A DNA stretch of 64,000 nucleotides from Rubrivivax sp. GTDB taxonomy: Bacteria; Pseudomonadota; Gammaproteobacteria; Burkholderiales; Burkholderiaceae_C. The DNA lies in NCBI GenBank assembly GCA_027490215.1, contig JAIXYO010000046.1, positions 164,279-228,278 on the forward strand. Reading direction: 5' to 3'. The notes beneath the pieces are model-generated. The model ran no database searches and was not told where the DNA came from. It saw nothing but the letters and a program-made list of their open reading frames with translations. This document shows positions 58,677 to 64,000 of the stretch, piece after piece. Every line of letters begins with the position of its first letter. Position 1 is the stretch's first letter. The translations under genes were made by a program, and so were the position numbers.

Positions 58677-59534
58677 ATGACGGCACCCATTCCTTCATCC
58701 ACCACGAACGGCAACACAACTGCGCTGCGCAAGGGGGCGCCCTGGCTGGTGCATGAACTGCGCCTTTTCTTCGTCGCGCTGCAGTTTTTTACCCGCGTAC
58801 CGGTGCCGCGCTGGGTCGGCTTCGAACCAGAGTGGCTGAACCAGTGCGCCCGCCATTTCGCCTTGATCGGCGTTTTCGTCGGTGTCGTTGCTGCCGTGGT
58901 GTTGTGGGCAGCGAGTTGGCTGTTGCCGCTGCCGGTCGCGGTGTTGCTGTCGATGGCAGCAACGGTGCTGTTGACCGGCGGCTTTCACGAAGACGGCTGG
59001 GCCGACACCTGCGATGGGCTGGGCGGCGCGGTGAGCCGCGAACGCGCGCTCGAGATCATGAAGGACTCGCGAATCGGCGCCTATGGCGCGCTGGGACTGC
59101 TCATGATGCTGGCGTTGAAGGCGTCCGCGCTGGCGTCTCTGCCAGTTGCCTGGGGTTGTGCGGCACTTCTGCTGGGCCACACCGCCTCTCGTGCGGCGTC
59201 GACAGCTTTGATCCGCTTTCTGCCCTACGCTGGCGACCTCGAGCACGCCAAGGCCAAGCCGCTGGCACAGCGGATCTCCTCGGCGGGGCTCGTCGTGTCG
59301 TGCGGCTGGGTCTTGCCAGTCGCCGGCGGGCTGGTGCTGTATCAGACGCGGTGGGCCTTGCCGGTGGTCGCCGGTTTGCTGGTCTCGGTGTTCGGCGCGG
59401 TCTGGTGTGCACGCTGGTTGCGCCGGCGGCTGGGTGGCGTCACGGGAGACACGCTCGGCGCAACGCAGCAGCTCACCGAGCTGCTTCTGCTGCTCGCCTG
59501 GGCAGCCACCTGGCATCTCACACAGGCGGCCTGA
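58677..59534 (+). CDS. cobS: Adenosylcobinamide-GDP ribazoletransferase CobS
   Basis: The product is 285 residues, an integral membrane protein with about six helices. It has FFVALQFFTRVPVPRWVGF at the N-terminus and the metal-binding GFHEDGWADTCDGLGGAVSRERALEIMKDSRIGAYG. CobS joins adenosylcobinamide-GDP, made by CobU, with alpha-ribazole made through CobT and CobC. The ATG is at 58677. Confidence 0.96.
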   Translation: MTAPIPSSTTNGNTTALRKGAPWLVHELRLFFVALQFFTRVPVPRWVGFEPEWLNQCARHFALIGVFVGVVAAVVLWAASWLLPLPVAVLLSMAATVLLTGGFHEDGWADTCDGLGGAVSRERALEIMKDSRIGAYGALGLLMMLALKASALASLPVAWGCAALLLGHTASRAASTALIRFLPYAGDLEHAKAKPLAQRISSAGLVVSCGWVLPVAGGLVLYQTRWALPVVAGLLVSVFGAVWCARWLRRRLGGVTGDTLGATQQLTELLLLLAWAATWHLTQAA

Positions 59535-59536
59535 CA

Positions 59537-60121
59537 GTGGCTATTGATGGGCCACTGATTTACCTTTGGCGCCACCCTCGGCCACGGGCGGCTGCGGGCC
59601 GCTGCATCGGACGCACGGACCTGCCGGTGGATCCACGCAAGTCCAAGCGGCTTGCACACCGCATCCGCCAACACGCGCGCCGCCACGGGTTGTCGCGCGA
59701 GGTCCACACTTCAACCCTGCGGCGCAGCGCTGATGTGGGTCGTTGGCTCGCGCGATGGGGTTGGGTGCATCACATGGATGAGGCCCTCTCCGAGATCGAT
59801 TTCGGCGTCTGGGACGGCAAGCACTGGGCCACGATTGGCGAACCAGCGGTCAGCGCCTGGTGCGAGGATCTGGCAGGTTACCGGGATCACGGCGGTGAAT
59901 CTGTATCGGCACTGTTCGATCGCTGCGCCAAGTGGTTCGGCCGAATCCATGGATCTCCGGCACTTTGTGCCGTTGGCCATGCCGGCTGGGGCAACGCCGC
60001 ACGGTTGCTGTGCCAGGGCAACGGACCGCCACGAGTCGCAAGCGACTGGCCAAAGGCGCCGAGCTACGGCGAGCGGCTGGAGCTTTGCTGGCCGGACGCT
60101 GTGTCCACCAGAGTGGAGTAG
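59537..60121 (+). CDS. cobC: CobC-like alpha-ribazole phosphatase (histidine phosphatase family)
   Basis: The product is about 194 residues of the phosphoglycerate mutase-like family. The phospho-His is in LWRHPRPRAAAGRCIGRTDLP, an Arg in TLRRSADVG, the acid residue in SEIDFGVWDG, then GGESVSALF, and the second His in VGHAGWGN. CobC removes the 5'-phosphate of alpha-ribazole phosphate. The start is GTG at 59537, two bases after cobS. The much longer open frame upstream lies inside cobS and is not used. It closes the B12 cluster. Confidence 0.85.
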   Translation: MAIDGPLIYLWRHPRPRAAAGRCIGRTDLPVDPRKSKRLAHRIRQHARRHGLSREVHTSTLRRSADVGRWLARWGWVHHMDEALSEIDFGVWDGKHWATIGEPAVSAWCEDLAGYRDHGGESVSALFDRCAKWFGRIHGSPALCAVGHAGWGNAARLLCQGNGPPRVASDWPKAPSYGERLELCWPDAVSTRVE

Positions 60122-60224
60122 AACGGCACTGTTCACGACAGCGTGCCGATCGGCAGATGTGCTAAGCCAGCGTTCATCTGGCAGTGCCCAAATTGCGCCC
60201 ATCTAGCTTTGGCCGGAGCCTGTC

Positions 60225-61481
60225 ATCTTTCAACGCAAACTCTCCAAGGGCCTGCGCAGGCTCGGTCCCGGCCTGATCACAGGTGCTGCTGACGACGATC
60301 CGAGTGGCATCGCCACTTACTCGCAGGCAGGTGCGCAGTTCGGCTATTCAATGTTGTGGACGGTGGTGTTCACACTGCCGTTGATGGTCGCGATCCAGAT
60401 CGTTGGCGCACGCATCGGCTACGTGACCCGGCGCGGGCTCGCTGCCAACATCAAGGACAGTTTTCCCCGGTGGGTGCTGCTGACAGTGGTCGGCATGCTG
60501 CTGCTGGCCAACACCCTCAACGTGGCCGCAGACATCGCGGCGATGGCCGAAGCCCTGCGCCTGCTGGTAGGCGGATCGGCCCATATCTACGCGGTCACCT
60601 TTGGCCTGCTGTGTCTGGTGCTGCAGGTCTTTCTGCCTTACCAGACCTATGTGCGCTGGCTGAAATGGCTGACGCTGGCACTGCTGGCCTATGTGGCGGT
60701 GGCGTTCTCGCTGCGTCTGGACTGGTGGCAGGTGGTTCGATCGATCGTTGACCCGCATCTGCCCGGAGGGCACGAAGTGCTGTTGATGGTGGTCGCGGTC
60801 TTCGGAACAACCATCAGCCCTTACCTGTTCTTCTGGCAGGCCGCTCAGGAGATGGAAGACACGAAACCTGACGCCGATGAACCTCGCAGTACCGCCAATG
60901 TGCGACGTCACCTGCGACGCATCAAGACGGACACCATCGTCGGCATGGCGTTTTCCAACCTGATCGCGTTCTTCATCATCCTGAGCACCGCTGCGACGCT
61001 GCACGCGGCGGGCATCACTGACATCCAGACTTCCGCACAGGCCGCCGAGGCCTTGCGCCCGTTGGCAGGTGATCTGACCTTTGCACTGTTCAGCCTCGGC
61101 ATCATCGGTACGGGGATGCTTGCTGTGCCTGTTCTGGCGGGTTCGGCTGCCTATGCGGTGGCCGAGGCGGCTGGATGGCGCGGCAGTCTGAGCCTGCGCC
61201 TGGACCGCGGTGAGGGGCGAGGCTTCTACGGCGTGATCGCTGCCGCCACCGTAGGCGGTGTGCTCCTGTGTTTCACCCCCACCGACCCGGTCAAGGAGCT
61301 GTTCTGGTCGGCGGTGTTGAATGGCGTGATTGCAGTGCCCATCATGGCGGTGATGATGTCGCTGGCCTCGCGCCATGCCACCATGGGCGAACTGGTCATT
61401 GGCAAGCGCCTGTGCTGGCTTGGGTGGGGGGCCACTGGCGTGATGGCGCTCACCGTCCTTGCGATGTTCGCCACACTGTGA
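60225..61481 (+). CDS. Nramp-related divalent metal transporter with a non-standard start
   Basis: Conserved Nramp-family sequence begins well before the first ATG (60351). In the same frame it reads FQRKLSKGLRRLGPGLITGA, then ADDDPSGIATYSQAGAQFG, reaching back to a stop at 60204. No ATG, GTG or TTG occurs between. An ATC at 60225 sits where the family usually has its ATG and has GGAG six bases upstream, so I start there: 418 residues and about eleven hydrophobic helices. The TM1 motif is DPSG (about 25-28) instead of DPGN, and TM6 has ISPYL (about 197-201) instead of MPHN. Substrate is uncertain; Mg or another divalent ion is possible. Confidence 0.8.
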   Translation: MFQRKLSKGLRRLGPGLITGAADDDPSGIATYSQAGAQFGYSMLWTVVFTLPLMVAIQIVGARIGYVTRRGLAANIKDSFPRWVLLTVVGMLLLANTLNVAADIAAMAEALRLLVGGSAHIYAVTFGLLCLVLQVFLPYQTYVRWLKWLTLALLAYVAVAFSLRLDWWQVVRSIVDPHLPGGHEVLLMVVAVFGTTISPYLFFWQAAQEMEDTKPDADEPRSTANVRRHLRRIKTDTIVGMAFSNLIAFFIILSTAATLHAAGITDIQTSAQAAEALRPLAGDLTFALFSLGIIGTGMLAVPVLAGSAAYAVAEAAGWRGSLSLRLDRGEGRGFYGVIAAATVGGVLLCFTPTDPVKELFWSAVLNGVIAVPIMAVMMSLASRHATMGELVIGKRLCWLGWGATGVMALTVLAMFATL

Positions 61482-61518
61482 TGGCGGTTTTGCCGTTACG
61501 CCTTATCTCAAAAAACAC

Positions 61519-62172
61519 ATGACCCATTTGATATCGCACCTGCGCGTACGACCCCGGTTGATGCTGTCGGTGGCGGTTGGTATTGCAGCGGCTTTGCTGC
61601 TCCCCGGCACCCACCATGCGGTAACGCGGTGCTTGTTCGGGTGGAATGTGTCGGTCTGGCTGTACCTGGGGCTGGCCGGCTTGATGATGCTCCAGGCCGA
61701 TCACGCCAAGCTGCGACGGATCGCTCTGGCCCAGGCCGAAGCGGCCGGTACGGTGCTGTGCATCGTGGTTGTTGCAGCCATGGTCAGTCTCATCGGTATC
61801 GTGGCCGAGCTGATGGCGGCCAAGGCGCCAGGCACGCCGCATGCGCTGCCGCATGTGCTGTTTGCACTGGCAACCGTTGCCGGTTCGTGGCTGCTGGTGC
61901 CGACCATGTTCGCGCTGACCTATGCCAGCCATTACTACCGAACGGCGCATGGCAACGGATTGAACTTCCCGTCGAACGATGACAGCTTCAAGCCCGACTA
62001 CGGCGACTTCCTGTACTTCTCATTCACCATCGCCGTCGCCTCGCAAACCGCAGACGTCAGCGTGTCGACGCCAGCGATGCGGCGGCTGGTGCTGCTGCAG
62101 TCGGTGTTGTCGTTTGGATTCAATACCGCCATCCTGGCCTTGACGATCAACATCGCCGCCAGCTTGTTTTGA
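61519..62172 (+). CDS. DUF1345 integral membrane protein
   Basis: The product is 217 residues with five hydrophobic helices and the DUF1345 signatures FGWNVSVWLYLGLAG, TYASHYYR and PDYGDFLYFSFTIAVASQTADVSV. The family is widespread and uncharacterised; the DFLYFSFTI segment resembles ion-channel pore loops but that is only suggestive. The ATG at 61519 gives the family N-terminus. It is 37 bases after the Nramp-like gene on the same strand. It converges with the methyltransferase gene, with 20 bases between the stops. Confidence 0.85.
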   Translation: MTHLISHLRVRPRLMLSVAVGIAAALLLPGTHHAVTRCLFGWNVSVWLYLGLAGLMMLQADHAKLRRIALAQAEAAGTVLCIVVVAAMVSLIGIVAELMAAKAPGTPHALPHVLFALATVAGSWLLVPTMFALTYASHYYRTAHGNGLNFPSNDDSFKPDYGDFLYFSFTIAVASQTADVSVSTPAMRRLVLLQSVLSFGFNTAILALTINIAASLF

Positions 62173-62192
62173 GAGATGCAGGTGAAAGATCT

Positions 62193-63155
62193 TCAGGAGT
62201 CTGCAGATCGAGCTCGCGCTCCCAGGACATTTCGCAGCCAGCGTTTGCCATGGGCAAACCAGGCGTGCCGTGCGCAGGCGGTCACGCTGCTCCAGCCCGC
62301 GCGGCGGTTGACCAAGGGCTGCTGATCTGCTGAAGAGGCGCGACCAGCGGCTACCGTCAGCACACAGCGAAGCGAGAGCGGGTGCTTGGCGGGCGCGTAC
62401 TTTTCGATCAGGTGCACGTCGAAACCGGCCTGAGCCACCAGTTGAGCCAGCGTGTCGGAACTGAAGTGATACAGGTGCGCGATGTGCAGCATCTTCAGCT
62501 TGCGGTACTCAGCGATATCGGGCACCTCGATGTACAGCCGGGCATTCGGTGCCAACAGCGGCTTCAGCGATTCGAGCACCTGCACCGGATGCTGCAGGTG
62601 TTCCAGCACGTGGTTGATGATGACCAGATCGATCGGTGGGGGAAGCGAGGCGCGAAGGTCGGTCAGGCTCGCATGCCACTCGCAGCCCGCATGGTTCATC
62701 GCAAAGCGGCCGAATACCGGGTTGGGTTCGATCGCGATACGTCGGGTGCTGGGCATCTGATCGCCGACCGCCTTCAGCATCGAGCCTTCGGCAGCGCCGA
62801 TGTCGAGGACCACCATGTCGGGCAACAAATCTCCGCGTGCCACCAGGAACTCCGCCGTGACGGCGCATCGCCTGTCAATGCGTGCGGCACGAATGTGCTC
62901 CAGGGTCGGTATGCCATCGCGTGGCCCGAAGTCGCTGTAGAAATGGCGGTAGTGGTGCGTGTAGAAGTCGTCAAGCGCTGCAGCCGTTGGCTGCGGATTT
63001 GTCATCACCAGACCGCAGCCCAGGCAACCGACGGTGACCAGCCCCATGTTGTATCGGTCCGTCGCTGCCAGCTGCTCAAACTTGATGCTGTGGCACAGCG
63101 GGCAGGGGATCTGTTCGAGGCGGCTGCGATCGAGATTCCACGATGAGGTCTGCAT
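62193..63155 (-). CDS. SAM-dependent methyltransferase with zinc-ribbon-like N-terminus
   Basis: The product is 320 residues. Two CxxC pairs (Cys about 18/21 and 44/47) form a likely zinc site, followed by a class I methyltransferase domain with motif I VLDIGAAEGSML, motif II around IAIEPNP and HVLEHLQHPVQVL. This layout occurs in sugar C-methyltransferases and others in polysaccharide clusters. The substrate is unknown. I prefer the ATG at 63155; the frame is open to 63218. It lies downstream of an O-antigen ligase-type gene on the same strand, which supports a surface-sugar role. Confidence 0.82.
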   Translation of the reverse strand: MQTSSWNLDRSRLEQIPCPLCHSIKFEQLAATDRYNMGLVTVGCLGCGLVMTNPQPTAAALDDFYTHHYRHFYSDFGPRDGIPTLEHIRAARIDRRCAVTAEFLVARGDLLPDMVVLDIGAAEGSMLKAVGDQMPSTRRIAIEPNPVFGRFAMNHAGCEWHASLTDLRASLPPPIDLVIINHVLEHLQHPVQVLESLKPLLAPNARLYIEVPDIAEYRKLKMLHIAHLYHFSSDTLAQLVAQAGFDVHLIEKYAPAKHPLSLRCVLTVAAGRASSADQQPLVNRRAGWSSVTACARHAWFAHGKRWLRNVLGARARSADS

Positions 63156-63304
63156 CAGCAAGGGCGGGCGACCGCAGTGTCCGCGAAGTTGAGCCGTCGA
63201 TTGTAGGTAGCACGACAAGGCTCGCAGAACCCGCTGACTCTGCTTTGGCCCAGGGCAAGCGTTGTCGCTGGATACCTGCGCGCTGGTCTGCCAGCAGGAG
63301 GAAG

Positions 63305-64000
63305 TTACGCGTTTGCCGGGTCGGAATCCCGGTGTGGCGCCACCGGTGGGTACGCTGCCTCACCAGGCAAGGACGTCGGTCGTGGGCCGTACAACAACGC
63401 CGAGAACAGCATGAACATCAACCCGGTGTTCGATCGCCAGATGTACGACTCCGACAGGCAGATGAAGAAGTAGAACAAAGGCAGCCCGACCCGAAGCGAG
63501 CCCAAGCCGTCATCAGGCCCGTGTCGCGTCAGCCATGGGGGGGCGACCCACACTGCGAACAGGAGAACGCCACCCAGCACGCCTGTGGTCGCCAGGTTGA
63601 ACAGCAATTGGTTGTGCGGGTTGCGCGTGGGCATCCAGGCTGGAGATCGCTGGTCGTTCACTGCTTTGTACTCGGCGACGAAATCGCCGGCACCGACACC
63701 CAGCCACGGGTGCTCCCCGATGATGTGCAGCGTGTTGACCGCCATCTTGTACCGGTGTGGGAGCGATTCATTGACTGCCGTGTCGAGCTGGTGCGATTCG
63801 GAGAACATCAGCCCGATCCGCTGCTTGGTGATCGTGTCGCTGAACGCATATAGGCCCCAGCCACAGCCGGCGAGCACGGCTACGGCGCTTGCCAGCGCAA
63901 GCATCCTTCTTCCGGCCAGCTTCTGGAACGCCAGCAACGCCATCATCAGGCTGAAGCTGATCATCCCGACTCGGCTGCCCGAGAAGGACAGCACCGCGAA
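63305..64000 (-). CDS. O-antigen ligase/Wzy-type membrane protein, 5' part outside window
   Basis: The frame is open to the window edge, so the N-terminal helices are missing. About 232 residues remain, with several transmembrane segments and the Wzy_C-family periplasmic motifs FSGSRVGM, IIGEHPWLGVGAGDF and NPHNQLLFNLATTGVLGG. Such proteins join or polymerise surface glycans on undecaprenyl carriers at the outer face of the inner membrane. WaaL, Wzy or pilin glycosyltransferase cannot be told apart here. It probably marks the edge of a polysaccharide locus. Confidence 0.8.
   Translation of the reverse strand, partial: FAVLSFSGSRVGMISFSLMMALLAFQKLAGRRMLALASAVAVLAGCGWGLYAFSDTITKQRIGLMFSESHQLDTAVNESLPHRYKMAVNTLHIIGEHPWLGVGAGDFVAEYKAVNDQRSPAWMPTRNPHNQLLFNLATTGVLGGVLLFAVWVAPPWLTRHGPDDGLGSLRVGLPLFYFFICLSESYIWRSNTGLMFMLFSALLYGPRPTSLPGEAAYPPVAPHRDSDPANA

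Noticed and set aside
58832..59536. Long open frame extending cobC upstream
   Set aside because: It lies inside cobS in another frame and shows no family similarity; the GTG at 59537 gives a normal CobC length.
60351..60353. ATG at 60351 as the start of the Nramp-like transporter
   Set aside because: It would remove the first conserved helix with its metal-site motif, which is clearly encoded in frame upstream.

Overview
The window is chromosomal DNA from a high-GC betaproteobacterium, most likely of the order Burkholderiales. The evidence is gene order rather than a marker gene: ndk-rlmN-pilW-rodZ-ispG-hisS-yfgM-bamB-der-hfq-hflX-hflK-hflC-hisZ-purA and rpsB-tsf-pyrH-frr-uppS-cdsA-dxr-rseP-bamA-skp-lpxD-fabZ-lpxA-lpxB-rnhB are the usual order there. 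I cannot resolve the family. Coding density is very high. There is no insertion sequence, prophage, CRISPR array or attachment site. The only stretches near or above 300 bases without a protein gene are 50999-51288 (6S RNA) and 51858-52197 (cobalamin riboswitch and its expression platform).

Region 1 (1-8257): the tail of a secreted Lys/Arg/Ala-rich protein, a PP2C phosphatase divergent from a DinG/YoaA-type Fe-S helicase, the outer-membrane assembly lipoprotein BamD divergent from pseudouridine synthase RluD, then scpB overlapping rluB, whose product carries a long Gly/Arg-rich tail. Region 2 (8324-24976): the ndk to purA superoperon, covering nucleotide metabolism, 23S rRNA methylation, pilus assembly, isoprenoid synthesis, two HisRS-fold proteins (HisS, HisZ), BamB, ribosome and RNA GTPases (Der, HflX), Hfq and the HflKC complex, ending with a phosphoribosyltransferase. 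Region 3 (25046-30379): a tRNA-Leu(CAG) divergent from rnr, and a dadA-nnr pair on the minus strand. Region 4 (30462-47309): the long translation and envelope operon from rpsB to rnhB, then a SpoU methyltransferase and a photolyase/cryptochrome-like protein. It opens with a structured S2 leader RNA and carries an attenuator between rpsB and tsf.

Region 5 (47327-51857): ybiB, two tandem secreted SRPBCC-fold proteins, a PAS-GGDEF protein with a degenerate active site, 6S RNA and a zapA/zapB-like pair. Region 6 (51896-61481): a B12-controlled salvage cluster. A cobalamin riboswitch precedes btuB, and then come cobU, btuF, btuC, btuD, cobT, cobS and cobC, most of them overlapping or nearly so. 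Together they import cobinamide/cobalamin and rebuild the nucleotide loop. An unusual Nramp-family transporter follows. Region 7 (61519-64000): a DUF1345 membrane protein, then on the minus strand a methyltransferase with a zinc-ribbon-like N-terminus and the C-terminal part of an O-antigen ligase-type protein, which suggests a surface-polysaccharide region beyond the window.

The points most worth a second look are: the Nramp-like transporter, which has no ATG/GTG/TTG before its first conserved metal-site motif and lacks the usual metal ligands; the btuB expression platform, which folds the start codon into a hairpin; a perfect 22-bp palindrome carrying both divergent -10 elements upstream of btuB and the zap genes; the three-tier rpsB leader; an RNase R without its N-terminal helix-turn-helix domain; and a photolyase-like protein lacking the canonical flavin-site residues. 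I found no clearly new multi-gene system. Most of the window is conserved housekeeping DNA.
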